Source: Cellulomonas sp. URHD0024 (GTDB taxonomy: Bacteria; Actinomycetota; Actinomycetes; Actinomycetales; Cellulomonadaceae). From it: a DNA stretch of 64,000 nt. Made by a program: the position numbers and the translations under genes. Below, piece after piece: positions 8,900-19,420 of this stretch (position 1 is the stretch's first letter; each line of letters begins with the position of its first letter). Below the pieces are notes generated by a model that ran no database searches, had not been told where the DNA came from, and saw only the letters and a list, made by a program, of their open reading frames with translations. The DNA lies in contig NZ_KE384505.1 in assembly GCF_000426185.1 (NCBI RefSeq), positions 435,741 through 499,740 on the forward strand, in the 5' to 3' direction.

Positions 8900-8905
8900 T
8901 AGGCT
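8900..8905 (+). promoter_or_regulatory. -10 box (TAGGCT) for leaderless ksgA mRNA
   Basis: TAGGCT ends 7 nt before the ksgA ATG. The surrounding bases (TCAC...CCTAGG.TCT.GC.CATG) closely match the metG promoter at 3131-3136. Confidence 0.6.
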
Positions 8906-8912
8906 CTGGCGC

Positions 8913-9842
8913 ATGTCGAGCATCGAGCTGTTGAACGCCACGGAGATCCGTGAGCTCGCGGCCCGTGCCGGCATCCGGCCCACCAAGCAGCTGGGACAGA
9001 ACTTCGTCCTCGACGGCGGAACCGTGCGCAAGATCGTGCGACAGGCCGACGTGCTCCCCGGCGACCGCGTGGTCGAGGTCGGACCGGGGCTCGGCTCGCT
9101 GACGCTCGGTCTCCTCGAGGCCGGCGCCGACGTCGTCGCGGTAGAGATCGACCCCGTGCTGGGCCGCCTGCTCCCGACGACGGTCCTCGCGCACGTGCCC
9201 GGGCTGTCGCTCGTGCCCGCGGTGTCCGACGACGACCCGGTCGTCCTGCGCGACGCCGACGGCCGCGACCGGCTGACGATCGTGCTCCGCGACGCCCTCG
9301 AGGTGCGCGCGCTGCCCGGACCCCCGCCCGTGGCCCTCGTCGCGAACCTGCCGTACAACGTGTCCGTGCCCGTCCTGCTGACCTTCCTCGAGCGGTTCGA
9401 CTCGCTCGAGCGGGTGCTCGTGATGGTGCAGGCCGAGGTGGCCGACCGGCTCGCCGCGCCCCCGGGAAGCCGGACCTACGGCGTCCCGTCCGCCAAGGCC
9501 GCCTGGTACGCCTCGGCCCGCCGCACGGCGACCGTCGGGCGCACCGTCTTCTGGCCGGCACCGAACGTCGACTCGGCGCTCGTCCGTTTCGACCGGCGCG
9601 AGCCGCCGGTCGCCACGGCGTCGCGCGCAGAGGTGTTCGCGGTGGTCGACTCCGCCTTCGCGCAGCGACGCAAGATGCTCCGCTCGGCGCTGGCCGGCCT
9701 CGCCGGGTCGCCGGAGGCCGCCGTCGCCGCGATCGAGGCTGCCGGCATCGACCCGCAGGCCCGCGGGGAGGTCGTCGACATCGCGGCGTTCGCTCGGATC
9801 GCCGCCGCCCTCGCAGCGCAACCTGGCAGGGTGGTGTCGTGA
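8913..9842 (+). CDS. rsmA: 16S rRNA (A1518/A1519-N6)-dimethyltransferase
   Basis: RsmA (KsgA) dimethylates two adjacent adenines in helix 45 of 16S rRNA, using SAM. The 309-residue protein shows [12 protein letters not shown], the SAM motif [19 protein letters not shown], an acidic VAVEIDP, and the catalytic [11 protein letters not shown] motif. The C-terminal helical domain begins around [14 protein letters not shown]. The ATG at 8913 fits the conserved N-terminus and sits 7 nt after a -10 box. Its stop overlaps the ispE start by four bases (GTGA), so rsmA and ispE are translationally coupled. Confidence 0.96.
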   Translation: MSSIELLNATEIRELAARAGIRPTKQLGQNFVLDGGTVRKIVRQADVLPGDRVVEVGPGLGSLTLGLLEAGADVVAVEIDPVLGRLLPTTVLAHVPGLSLVPAVSDDDPVVLRDADGRDRLTIVLRDALEVRALPGPPPVALVANLPYNVSVPVLLTFLERFDSLERVLVMVQAEVADRLAAPPGSRTYGVPSAKAAWYASARRTATVGRTVFWPAPNVDSALVRFDRREPPVATASRAEVFAVVDSAFAQRRKMLRSALAGLAGSPEAAVAAIEAAGIDPQARGEVVDIAAFARIAAALAAQPGRVVS

Positions 9843-10777
9843 CCCTGACTCCCGTAGCACCGCTGCCCGAGCACGAGGTCCGGGTCCGCGCTCCGGGCAA
9901 GGTCAACCTGTCGCTGCGTGTCGGCGCGCTCGAGCGCGACGGCTACCACCCCGTCTCGACCGTGTTCCAGGCCGTGTCGGTGTTCGAGGAGGTTGTCGCG
10001 ACCCCTGCCGACCGCCGGCTGCTGACCGTGAGCGGGCCGCAGTCCGAGCGGGTGCCCACTGACGCCAGCAACCTCGCCCTGCGGGCCGCCGCCCTGCTCG
10101 CCGAGCGCGCGGGGATCGACGACGGCGTCCACCTGCACCTGCACAAGGGGGTGCCCGTCGCCGGCGGCATGGCCGGCGGGTCGGCCGATGCCGCCGCGGC
10201 GCTGATGGCCTGCGACGCGCTCTGGCGCACCGGCATGAGTCGCGACGACCTCCTGGAGCTGGCCGCGGAGCTCGGGTCGGACGTGCCGTTCGTATTCTCG
10301 GGTCACACCGCCGTCGGGTCCGGTCGCGGTCACCTGCTGACGCCGGCGCTCAGTCGCGGCGAGTTCCACTGGGCCTTCGCGGTCCAGGACCATGGTCTGT
10401 CGACGGCGGCCGTGTACGCCGCTTTCGACGAGCTGTCCGACGACCCGCGAAGCCCTGACGCCGAGGACGACGTCCCGCTCATGCAGGCCCTCAGGGCCGG
10501 TGACCCGCGCGCCCTCGGCGCGGCCCTGCACAACGACCTGCAGCTCGCTGCGCTCTCGCTCGACCCCGGTCTGGCCGAACCGCTCGCCGTCGCCCAGGAC
10601 GCGGGCGCCCTCGGCGTCGTCCTCTCGGGCTCCGGCCCGACCGTCGCCGCGCTCGGGCGCAGCCGCCAGCACGCCCTGGTCCTGGCCGCCGCCTTCACCG
10701 CGTCCGGCGTCGCCGACCGCGTCCTGACCGCCGCCGGCCCGGTCGCGGGTGCGCGCGTGGTGAGCTCGACCGACTGA
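9839..10777 (+). CDS. ispE: 4-diphosphocytidyl-2-C-methyl-D-erythritol kinase
   Basis: IspE is the GHMP-family kinase of the MEP isoprenoid pathway. It phosphorylates the 2-OH of CDP-methylerythritol. The 312-residue protein has all three GHMP motifs: [14 protein letters not shown] near residue 16, the glycine-rich ATP loop [19 protein letters not shown] near residue 105, and [12 protein letters not shown] near the C-terminus. The GTG start overlaps the rsmA stop, and the rsmA-ispE pairing is conserved in actinobacteria. Confidence 0.96.
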   Translation: MTLTPVAPLPEHEVRVRAPGKVNLSLRVGALERDGYHPVSTVFQAVSVFEEVVATPADRRLLTVSGPQSERVPTDASNLALRAAALLAERAGIDDGVHLHLHKGVPVAGGMAGGSADAAAALMACDALWRTGMSRDDLLELAAELGSDVPFVFSGHTAVGSGRGHLLTPALSRGEFHWAFAVQDHGLSTAAVYAAFDELSDDPRSPDAEDDVPLMQALRAGDPRALGAALHNDLQLAALSLDPGLAEPLAVAQDAGALGVVLSGSGPTVAALGRSRQHALVLAAAFTASGVADRVLTAAGPVAGARVVSSTD

Positions 10778-10791
10778 CTCTCCCCGTCCTC

Positions 10792-10837
10792 TTGACACCG
10801 CTGCGCTCGCGCGGATACTTAAGTATGTGCTTAAGCA
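10792..10837 (+). promoter_or_regulatory. Sigma70-type promoter with two palindromic operators over the ArsR start codon
   Basis: A perfect -35 (TTGACA, 10792-10797) and a GATACT -10 (10814-10819, 16-bp spacer) place transcription at about 10826-10827, the GTG itself. Two perfect palindromes overlap the -10 and the start: a 12-mer at 10815-10826 and a 10-mer at 10828-10837, both built on CTTAAG. Their centres are 12 bp apart. This is the expected form of an autoregulatory ArsR/SmtB operator. Confidence 0.75.
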
Positions 10838-11159
10838 TGGCGATCTGGACACGGTCTTCAAGGCCCTGTCCGACCCGACGCGACGGGCGATGGTCGAGCG
10901 CCTCGTCCGCGGGCCGGTGTCGGTCAGCCAGCTCGCCGAGCCGTTCGCGATGTCGCTGCCCGCCGTCCACCAGCACCTCGCTGTGCTGGAGGACGCGGGG
11001 ATCGTGACCTCGCACAAGATCGGGCGCGTCCGCACGGTCCAGCTCGCCGCAGACGCACTCACGCCTGCCGGGGAGTGGATGGGTCGCCAGCGGCTCCCCG
11101 CCGAGCGCCGCCTCGACCGACTGGGCGCGTTCCTGGCGGTTCCTCCTCCCGTCCCCTGA
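10827..11159 (+). CDS. ArsR-family winged-helix transcriptional regulator
   Basis: This 110-residue dimeric DNA-binding protein shows VFKALSDPTRRAMVERLVRG, the start of the ArsR fold, then SVSQLAEPFAMSLPAVHQHL as the recognition helix pair and LAVLEDAGIVTSHKIGR as the wing. No Cys metal site is present, so a metal-sensing role is unlikely. This subgroup is typically paired with an SRPBCC/AHSA1 gene, as here. The GTG start lies inside the palindromic operator and the mRNA should be leaderless, implying direct autorepression. Confidence 0.9.
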   Translation: MLKHGDLDTVFKALSDPTRRAMVERLVRGPVSVSQLAEPFAMSLPAVHQHLAVLEDAGIVTSHKIGRVRTVQLAADALTPAGEWMGRQRLPAERRLDRLGAFLAVPPPVP

Positions 11160-11211
11160 CGCGCCACGCCACCCACCCCGGCCGCCTGCCGGCCATCCGA
11201 GAGGAAGCACC

Positions 11212-11685
11212 ATGTCCACGGACACCAGCACGGAGAGCACCGTCGCCCACGCGACCTTCGTCATCGACCGCACGTTCGACGCGCCGCTCGACCGCGTCTG
11301 GGACGCGTTCGCCATCCCGGAGCAGCACGCGCAGTGGTTCGGCGCCGACGAGAACTTCACGACGAGCGAGGCCGGAGAGGACTTCCGCGTCGGGGGAGGG
11401 GCCGTCCAGGACGGGCAGTGGCACGGCGGGCCGACCAGCCGGTACGTCGCGACCTACACCGACATCGTCGAGAAGCAGCGCATCGTGTCCACGTACGACA
11501 TGTGGGTGGCCGGCGAGCACTTCTCGACGTCGGTGACGAGCACCGAGTTCACGGCCGTCGAGGGTGGCACCCGCGTCACGTACACCGAGCACGGGGTCTT
11601 CCTGGACGGCAAGGACGACGGGTCGCAGCGCGAAGCCGGCTCCCGCGGCATCTTCGACGCGCTCGGCGCCTACCTGGCCCGCTGA
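11212..11685 (+). CDS. SRPBCC (AHSA1-like) ligand-binding domain protein
   Basis: The 157-residue protein is a single START-like/SRPBCC domain, with VIDRTFDAPLDRVWDAFAIP, a WFGADENF segment, a central region around RYVATYTDIVEKQRIV, and TEFTAVEGGTRVTYTEHG before the long C-terminal helix. These domains hold a hydrophobic ligand in a deep cavity; no enzymatic activity can be assigned. It follows the ArsR gene by 52 bp with GAGAGGAAG as ribosome site, so the two are probably cotranscribed. A small-molecule signal is plausible but unproven. Confidence 0.85.
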   Translation: MSTDTSTESTVAHATFVIDRTFDAPLDRVWDAFAIPEQHAQWFGADENFTTSEAGEDFRVGGGAVQDGQWHGGPTSRYVATYTDIVEKQRIVSTYDMWVAGEHFSTSVTSTEFTAVEGGTRVTYTEHGVFLDGKDDGSQREAGSRGIFDALGAYLAR

Positions 11686-11700
11686 CCGGCCGCCACCTCA

Positions 11701-11758
11701 CGACCGCACCTCACGGCCACGGATCCCCCTGCGGTCCGCCGGCGTGAGGGTGCGGTCG
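11701..11758. terminator. Bidirectional hairpin terminator between convergent genes
   Basis: CGACCGCACCTCACG (11701-11715) is the inverted repeat of 11743-11758, with a single bulged G. It ends two bases before the LCP gene's stop and serves both the SRPBCC gene and the LCP gene. Confidence 0.7.
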
Positions 11759-11760
11759 TC

Positions 11761-12990
11761 TCAGGTGCACCGTGCGGTGGCCTCCGCCGTGGTGAGGGCT
11801 CCGCCGGACGGCGTCCACGGCGTGTCGACGTTGGCGTCGGGCTCCGAGCCATCGGATGTGGGGGGTGCGGCGCTCGTCGTCGGCCTCGGAGCGCCCTCCG
11901 CGTCCGGCGCCTCTCCCACAGGCCGGTCGGCGGCGATCCTGGCCCAGAGCGTGTCCGCCTCGGGGGCCCAGACGACCCGGTTCTTGTTCTTGGGCGAGAC
12001 GGCCGTGGGCATGGACAGGAACACGATCCGGTCCGCGCCCACATGCCGCAGAGACAGCCCGAACCCGGTCAGGTCGGTGAGCGACGCGAACCCGTCGCTC
12101 GCGGTGAGGGAGCCGGTCACGGCACGGCCGAACGAGAACAGCGTGGCGGGACTCGTGAGCGTCTTCTCGCTCAGCACCTTCTCGGACATCGCGGCCATCA
12201 GGTCGTGCTGGCGGACGATGCGCTGCGTGTCGGAGCCGTCGCCGATGTCATGCCGTGCCCGGGCGAACTGCACGGCCGTCTTCCCGTCGAACACCTGCGG
12301 ACCGGCGAGCACGTGCAGGCCGGTGTTCTCGTCGTCGTAGGCCTGGGGCAGGCAGATCGGCACCCCGTGGATGGCGTCGACCATCGCCGTCAGCCCGACG
12401 AAGTCGACGACGATGAACCCGTCGAGGCGCACGTGCGTGAGCGTCTCGACGGTCTTCCAGGTGCACGCCGCGGCGGTCCCCAGGTCCTTGCTGTGGTGCC
12501 AGCCGATCGCGAACGCCTCGTTGATCTGGTGCTGGGCCTTCGCCGGGGTCGACGACCCGTCCTTCGTCGTGCAGGAGGGGATGTCGATCACGAGGTCGCG
12601 GGGGATCGAGATCAGCTCGACGCGGGTCCGGTCGGCGGAGACGTGCGCGACGATCGCCGTATCGGAGTGCATCCCGTCCATCGAGCCGCCGATCACCCCG
12701 TTCTGACCGCTGCGGTCGTCCGAGCCGAGGATCAGGACGTTCACCGCCGTGCCGGCGTGCGCGTCGCCCGGCGCGGTCGTCGCCGGCGTGGGCATCGTGG
12801 GCCGGGCGCCGAGCAGGCCGGTCAGGTCGCCCGCGTCGTTGATGTTCGAGTCGAGCACCCGGTACGCCGCCGCAGCGGCTCCGGCGCCGACCGCGAGGGT
12901 CACGACGAGAGTCAGGGTGACCGCCCGCACGGCCCGCGCACCGGTCCGTCGACGATCACGAGCGTGCGACGGCGGACGCGTTGTCGGCAT
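11761..12990 (-). CDS. LytR-CpsA-Psr (LCP) family cell-wall glycopolymer ligase
   Basis: LCP enzymes transfer undecaprenyl-linked glycopolymers to peptidoglycan outside the membrane. This 409-residue protein has a basic cytoplasmic tail, one membrane helix (about residues 20-43), and an extracellular LCP domain. The domain starts at NVLILGSDDR and continues through SDTAIVAHVS, LISIPRDLVIDIP with the conserved Arg-Asp, INEAFAIG and VQFARARHDIGDGSDTQR. The C-terminal ~45 residues are low-complexity. The ATG at 12990 lies 7 nt after a TAGCGT box, and the upstream codons have no family similarity. It may attach a wall polymer such as those of the 32-64 kb locus; that link is inference. Confidence 0.93.
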   Translation of the reverse strand: MPTTRPPSHARDRRRTGARAVRAVTLTLVVTLAVGAGAAAAAYRVLDSNINDAGDLTGLLGARPTMPTPATTAPGDAHAGTAVNVLILGSDDRSGQNGVIGGSMDGMHSDTAIVAHVSADRTRVELISIPRDLVIDIPSCTTKDGSSTPAKAQHQINEAFAIGWHHSKDLGTAAACTWKTVETLTHVRLDGFIVVDFVGLTAMVDAIHGVPICLPQAYDDENTGLHVLAGPQVFDGKTAVQFARARHDIGDGSDTQRIVRQHDLMAAMSEKVLSEKTLTSPATLFSFGRAVTGSLTASDGFASLTDLTGFGLSLRHVGADRIVFLSMPTAVSPKNKNRVVWAPEADTLWARIAADRPVGEAPDAEGAPRPTTSAAPPTSDGSEPDANVDTPWTPSGGALTTAEATARCT

Positions 12991-12997
12991 GCTCTGG

Positions 12998-13003
12998 ACG
13001 CTA
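12998..13003 (-). promoter_or_regulatory. -10 box (TAGCGT) for the leaderless LCP gene
   Basis: On the minus strand TAGCGT ends 7 nt before the ATG at 12990, the same geometry as metG and ksgA. Confidence 0.5.
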
Positions 13004-13072
13004 GGCCGCAGGTCAGGCGCGGTGTGCGTGCTTGCGTGGAGATCCGGTCGAGGACCTGTGCACGTGTGCGGG

Positions 13073-13078
13073 TAGCCT
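13073..13078 (+). promoter_or_regulatory. -10 box (TAGCCT) for the leaderless ABC-F gene
   Basis: TAGCCT ends 8 nt before the ATG at 13087, with no ribosome-binding sequence between them. It and the LCP promoter lie back to back in a 96-bp divergent region. Confidence 0.5.
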
Positions 13079-13086
13079 TCACGCCG

Positions 13087-14895
<1,809 letters not shown>

Positions 14896-14913
14896 CGTCG
14901 TCGGCCCCTGCGG

Positions 14914-15354
14914 TCAACCCTGCGGGCCGTACCAGGACGGAGGGGTGCCGTCCGGTGCCTCTGGGTACCCGCCGGCGGGCGGGTAGCCCGGGTGCTGCTG
15001 CTGAGGGGGCTGGTCCCAGGGCGCCGGCTGCGCGTACGGGGCGCGTCCGGACGGTGGCGGTGAGCCGTACCCGTCGAACGACGGGTACCCATTGATGTAG
15101 CCGCCGCCCCCGGCCGCCTGCAGCCTGCGTACCTCGGCCTGGATGGGCCACTCCTTGAACACGAATATGAGCATGACGACGAAGCCGAGCAGCGGCACCA
15201 CGCACAGGGCCGCGTACCAACCCGAGTACCCAGCCTTGCGGGCCAGAACGACGTAGCAGAGGAGGCTGAACGCGATGACGACCGCCTCCAGGAGCAGCAC
15301 GCCGACGCGAAAGCCGGCCATATCGGCCGCGGACGAAACTGACGGGTCGTACAC
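14914..15354 (-). CDS. Small two-helix membrane protein with Pro/Gly/Tyr-rich tail
   Basis: This 146-residue protein of unknown function has two hydrophobic helices (about residues 13-34 and 44-62, the second ending VVMLIFVFKEWP). A Pro/Gly/Gln/Tyr-rich, low-complexity cytoplasmic-type tail follows. A TM pair with a KAGYSGW turn and this kind of tail is common in small actinobacterial envelope proteins. The GTG start at 15354 is chosen for the AGGGGG five bases upstream. It is convergent with the ABC-F gene, only 18 bp apart, with no terminator between them. Confidence 0.7.
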   Translation of the reverse strand: MYDPSVSSAADMAGFRVGVLLLEAVVIAFSLLCYVVLARKAGYSGWYAALCVVPLLGFVVMLIFVFKEWPIQAEVRRLQAAGGGGYINGYPSFDGYGSPPPSGRAPYAQPAPWDQPPQQQHPGYPPAGGYPEAPDGTPPSWYGPQG

Positions 15355-15585
15355 AGCAGCCCCCTGGTGAAATGTCGATCGCCCGTCGAGCCCGCAGCGA
15401 AGTGGTCCCACGCAGGGCGGGCTCCCCGGACAATGAACCCGGCGGGCACACTACTGAGGGACGGAGCCGGGCGCGGCGCGTTTCCCGGCGAGCCACCCGA
15501 ACGGCTCAGCGCCGGACCGACGGCTCAGCGCCGCACCAACGGCAATGCCCGACATGCATGCCGCACTACCGCCAACGGGCGGACG

Positions 15586-16101
15586 TCAGGACGCGTCGAA
15601 CGGGGCGACGACCTCGCGCAGCAGAGCCGCGAGCTGTTCGCGGCTGCCCTCGTCGAGGTCGCCGAGCAGCCCGCGCTCGACGTCGAGCAGGTCGGCGAAG
15701 GCGGCGTCGACCCGTGCACGACCAGCCGAGGTGAGCTGCACGAGCACTCCGCGGCGATCGTCGGGAGCGGGCAGTCGTTCCACGAGCCCGTGCTCGACCA
15801 GCCGGTCGATGCGGTTGGTCATGGTCCCGCTGGTGACGAGCGTCTGGGTGAGCAGGGCGCCGGGCGAGAGCCGGTACGGGGATCCCGCGCGCCGCAGGGC
15901 CGACAGGACGTCGAACTCCCACGTCTCGAGGTCGTGGCGGGCGAAGGCGCTGCGCCGTGCGAGGTCGAGGTGCCGGGCGAGGCGGCTCACGCGCGAGAGG
16001 ACGGTGAGGGGGCGGACGTCGAGGTCGGGCCGCTCGCGCTGCCAGGCGAGGACGATCCGGTCGACCTCGTCCCGCGCGTCGTCGCGATCCGGGGTGGCCA
16101 T
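15586..16101 (-). CDS. MarR-family transcriptional regulator
   Basis: The 171-residue protein has the MarR winged-helix layout. An N-terminal helix holds DRIVLAWQRERPDL, then come FDVLSALRRAGSPYRLSPGA, the recognition region LVTSGTMTNRIDRLVEHG, and the wing LVERLPAPDDRRGVLVQLT. The C-terminal dimerisation helix is complete. The ligand and targets are unknown. The gene lies 10 bp after the TetR gene on the same strand. It has its own -10 box, whose first three bases are the TetR stop codon, so it may be transcribed both with TetR and alone. Confidence 0.9.
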   Translation of the reverse strand: MATPDRDDARDEVDRIVLAWQRERPDLDVRPLTVLSRVSRLARHLDLARRSAFARHDLETWEFDVLSALRRAGSPYRLSPGALLTQTLVTSGTMTNRIDRLVEHGLVERLPAPDDRRGVLVQLTSAGRARVDAAFADLLDVERGLLGDLDEGSREQLAALLREVVAPFDAS

Positions 16102-16108
16102 AGGGCCG

Positions 16109-16114
16109 AGATTA
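16109..16114 (-). promoter_or_regulatory. -10 box (TAATCT) for the leaderless MarR gene
   Basis: TAATCT on the minus strand is 7 nt before the MarR ATG. Its TAA is also the stop codon of the upstream TetR gene. Confidence 0.5.
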
Positions 16115-16753
16115 CTCGACGTCGAGAGAAGTCAGCATCGGTCGACGCTCGAGTCCGGACAGCCCGTTCCACGCGAGATTCACGATGTGCGCGGCGACCT
16201 GGTCCTTGCTGGGCCGACGGGCGTCGAGCCACCACTGCCCGGTCAGAGCCACCATGCCGACGAGCATCTGCGCGTACATCGGGGCCGTCTTCGGATCCTG
16301 GCCCTGGCTCCTGAACTGGTCGGCCAGCAGGTGCTCGACCTGCGTGGCGACGTCACCGATCAGGCTGGAGAAGGTGCCGGTCGCCTGGGCGACGGGGGAG
16401 TCGCGCACGAGGATCCGGAAGCCGTCCTCGGACGTCTCGATGTACCCGAGGAGCGCCAGCGTGGTCCGCTCGACGAGCGCCTTGGGGTGGCCGCCCTCCT
16501 CGAGCGGCGCGCTGAGCGCCCGGGTCAGCGCCTGGATCTCCCGGTCCACGACGACCGCGTAGACGCCTTCCTTGCCGCCGAAGTGCTCGTAGACGACGGG
16601 CTTGGAGACCTCGGCGCGGGCGGCGATCTCCTCGACGCTCGTGCCGTCGAAGCCCTTCTCGGCGAACAGCCGTCGCGAGACGTCGAGCAGCTGTGCTCGG
16701 CGCTGCGTCCCCGTCATCCGGGTCCGGGCTGCGCGCTTGGGGTCGGTGGCCAC
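16112..16753 (-). CDS. TetR-family transcriptional regulator
   Basis: This 213-residue protein has the TetR helix-turn-helix near its N-terminus: RAQLLDVSRRLFAEKGFDGT, VEEIAARAEVSKPVVYEHFG and GKEGVYAVVVDREI. A helical ligand domain follows, with a WWLDARRPS segment. The GTG start at 16753 gives the usual N-terminal length. A TetR gene adjoining tRNA-Gln and glmU is a conserved actinobacterial neighbour (Rv1019 in M. tuberculosis), and here the other genes have moved in between. Effector and targets are unknown. Confidence 0.9.
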   Translation of the reverse strand: MATDPKRAARTRMTGTQRRAQLLDVSRRLFAEKGFDGTSVEEIAARAEVSKPVVYEHFGGKEGVYAVVVDREIQALTRALSAPLEEGGHPKALVERTTLALLGYIETSEDGFRILVRDSPVAQATGTFSSLIGDVATQVEHLLADQFRSQGQDPKTAPMYAQMLVGMVALTGQWWLDARRPSKDQVAAHIVNLAWNGLSGLERRPMLTSLDVE

Positions 16754-16844
16754 GCGCCCATCATGCCGGTTGCCCACAGACGGCCGTGCAAAACCAGGGC
16801 GTCGGCACTGGCAGACTTGGCGACGAGGCGGCACGGACCGCCGG

Positions 16845-16916
16845 TCCGCCCTGGTGTAACGGCAGCACGCCGGCCTTTGGAGCCGTGCAGTCCAGGTTCG
16901 AATCCTGGGGGCGGAG
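16845..16916 (+). tRNA. tRNA-Gln (anticodon TTG)
   Basis: Acceptor arms TCCGCCC (16845-16851) and GGGCGGA (16909-16915) pair fully, and G16916 is the discriminator. The D arm is a 3-bp GTG/CAC stem. The anticodon loop CTTTGGA gives anticodon TTG. The T arm is CCAGG-TTCGAAT-CCTGG, and the variable loop has 5 nt. The top pair of the anticodon stem (27-43) is a C-U mismatch. No CCA is encoded; the downstream bases are CACG. Confidence 0.95.
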
Positions 16917-17021
16917 CACGCGGACGCACGGGCGAGCGCCCCGCGAGCGCAATGGGGCATTGCGCGCAAATGGGGCATGGACGACGATGGCAACCTGGGT
17001 TTCGACCGCAGGGGGCACTCC

Positions 17022-19382
17022 GTGAGAATCGGCACCGTCGCCGCGCCACGACTCGCGGTCGCGCTCGCCCTGATGTTGGCGGCCTTGGTGATGGGTGCGG
17101 CCGCGCCCGCCGAAGGTGCCTCCGACGCACTCTGCGGGCAGGCCTCCGACCTGGTACGCGATGCCGACCCCGGGGCGGCGCTGACGTTGATCGACAAGCG
17201 CGAGCAGGCGCTCGACGAGGCCACCGGCACGGATGCTCCGGCGGTCTGTCCCGGCATCGCGAGGCAGGCGCGCTACCAGCAGGTCAAGGCCGACGCCGCC
17301 GTGAAAGCCGCCAAGGGCCACCTGAAGGACGCCAAGGAGGCGGGCGAGAAAGCCGCCAACACGGACGACCCGACGAAGAAGAGGGCCGCCGAGTCGGAGC
17401 AGAAGGTGGCCCTCGCCGCAGCGCAGGCGTCGCTCGACGAGGCGAAGGGTCTCGACGCCAAGGACGCCGAGTACGTCCGGCTCAGCACCGAGACGACCAA
17501 GGCCGAGGACTTCCAGGAGAGCTGGGACTCGTTCGTCTCGGACTGGCTCGAGCCCCTGGGTGTGCCGCTCGGCGTGGCGCTGGCCATCGCGCTCGGATGG
17601 CTGGTCCTCGGTCGGATCCTGGTCCAGGCCTACGCCACGCGCGTGCCGCTGCTGAACGGTCGGCTCTCACCGGGACTGCTCATCGCGGGCGCCCTGTGTG
17701 CCCTGGCGTCCGGTCTGCTCTTCACGCTCCTCGTGCCGTCATCCGACGCCGGTCCAGATCGGTGGTGGTCGTACATCGCCGTGGCCGTCCTCGGCGCCGT
17801 CGCGGCCGTCGCGCTGGCGATCGGCTTGGCCATCCGGCTCCGGGTCACCATCGAGGCGATGTCCACGTCCGAGACGAAGGACATGCCGTCGGCCGCCCGC
17901 ATCGTCGCGATCCTCCGCAAGCTCGGCGCAGACGCCCCGCGAGGCGTGGAGGTGCCCGTCGGCACCGACGTCAACGTGCTGGCCGATGCCGTGACCAAGG
18001 TGGCGCCCAAGGGATGGGTGTCGAGCGTCGTCGACGCCTTGTCGGCCGTGCTCGGTTTCACGCCCTGGAAGGTCGTCATCGACCGGACCGCCGGCGGTAC
18101 CGCCGTGCTGATCACCCGCAACGGGCGCACGGTCGACTCGGCCATCGTCCGTGCCGACATCCTGGGTCCGGACTCGCCGTCGGCGTCGCCCGACGTGCTC
18201 GTCGCGTCGTTCATCCTGATGACCCTCGCCGACAACTACCGCAACCGCGCGGGGTTCGAGGGTCTGCTCGGCAGCACGAGCTGGAAGAGCATCGCGTACG
18301 TCGCCTCGACCCAGGGGGCGATCGCCCCGCCCGCGGCGACGGCCCCGTCCGAGGTGCGTCGCATGCTTGCCGCGGCAGCCTTGCTCGAGGACAACCCGTT
18401 CGCCCGGATCGCTCTCTACGAGGACCTGTACCGGAACCGCGACGAGCCGGAGATCGCCGAGGGCTATGCCCGGTGGCTGCACAAGGAGGCGATGAACGAC
18501 CTCTACGACTCCGGAGCAGGGCTCGCCACCAGGGCGCGGTTGCTGTGCGCGTGCATCTCCGTGACGTTGAACGTCCTCGGCACCAGACCTGCCGACGGGG
18601 TCGCCAGGAAGCGGCTCAAGGAAGCCTTCGTCCAGATCGACGAGGTGCTCCTCAAGGTCGGCAGGCAGCCCGGAACGTTCGACCAGATCTACGGCAGGAT
18701 GACGGTGCTCAAGATGGCGAAGGACGCGGCGCTCGCGCGCGCGAGTGCGCTGCAGCAGGGCGAGCCGACGATCTGGGACGGGGACCAGGAGGAGAAGATC
18801 GGTGGTGTCGCTCTGACGGCACTCGGACAGCGCGCCTACAACACGATGTGCGACCTTGCCTCGCGCGACGCGGGGCTCACCCGGGCGGTGACGTTGTACG
18901 AAGTCGTCTGCGCCGACCCGCAGAACCGGGCGTGGAGCCTCGTCGACCCGAGCCTGGAGAAGCTTCGGCACGACGGTCGCATGTGGACGTTCGTGGCGAA
19001 GGGCAACGACCTCCTCGGGGCGGCTCCGTTCGCGGTCCACGCGCCCGCCTTGCGCGAGGTCGGCCTGACGTCCGTCGCGGCTATCGCCCGGACGTCGGCG
19101 GAGGGGCTCGCGGGGCTGATCGCCACCACGCAGGAGCGGGCCGACCGGCTCGTCGACCTCGCGATCCTGCTCGACACCCTGCCCCCGGAGCTCGCAGGCC
19201 GGTCGGTCGACGTGCTGGCGGTCCTCGTGGAGTGGGGAGCGACGACCCTGGCCCTGCTGAGCGCGAACGGCGACAAGGTCGGACCCGCGCTCCGTGAGAT
19301 CCCCGGGTTCCGGCGGGCCGACGCTCACCACGCAGCTGCGGAGGCCTGGATGACGACGAACGGCGTTCCGGCACTCGTCTGA
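17022..19382 (+). CDS. Large membrane protein of unknown function (signal peptide, charged helix, three TM segments, long helical cytosolic part)
   Basis: I do not recognise this 786-residue protein. It starts with a signal-like segment ending AAAPAEGAS (about residue 33). A Lys/Ala/Glu-rich, coiled-coil-prone stretch follows (residues ~85-165). Three hydrophobic segments lie near residues 176-197, 216-236 and 245-270. About 510 residues with no further TM segment come after, including a VGTDVNVLADAVTKVAPKGW stretch and a helical, TPR-like end. An exported N-terminal domain and a cytosolic C-terminal domain are the simplest topology. The GTG start is supported by AGGGGG six bases upstream and by the signal peptide. 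It lies 105 bp after tRNA-Gln and converges with the hydrolase at 19421. Confidence 0.8.
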   Translation: MRIGTVAAPRLAVALALMLAALVMGAAAPAEGASDALCGQASDLVRDADPGAALTLIDKREQALDEATGTDAPAVCPGIARQARYQQVKADAAVKAAKGHLKDAKEAGEKAANTDDPTKKRAAESEQKVALAAAQASLDEAKGLDAKDAEYVRLSTETTKAEDFQESWDSFVSDWLEPLGVPLGVALAIALGWLVLGRILVQAYATRVPLLNGRLSPGLLIAGALCALASGLLFTLLVPSSDAGPDRWWSYIAVAVLGAVAAVALAIGLAIRLRVTIEAMSTSETKDMPSAARIVAILRKLGADAPRGVEVPVGTDVNVLADAVTKVAPKGWVSSVVDALSAVLGFTPWKVVIDRTAGGTAVLITRNGRTVDSAIVRADILGPDSPSASPDVLVASFILMTLADNYRNRAGFEGLLGSTSWKSIAYVASTQGAIAPPAATAPSEVRRMLAAAALLEDNPFARIALYEDLYRNRDEPEIAEGYARWLHKEAMNDLYDSGAGLATRARLLCACISVTLNVLGTRPADGVARKRLKEAFVQIDEVLLKVGRQPGTFDQIYGRMTVLKMAKDAALARASALQQGEPTIWDGDQEEKIGGVALTALGQRAYNTMCDLASRDAGLTRAVTLYEVVCADPQNRAWSLVDPSLEKLRHDGRMWTFVAKGNDLLGAAPFAVHAPALREVGLTSVAAIARTSAEGLAGLIATTQERADRLVDLAILLDTLPPELAGRSVDVLAVLVEWGATTLALLSANGDKVGPALREIPGFRRADAHHAAAEAWMTTNGVPALV

Positions 19383-19420
19383 CGCTGCGACGGGTCGGGC
19401 TGGAGGTCGGCCCCGCGACG

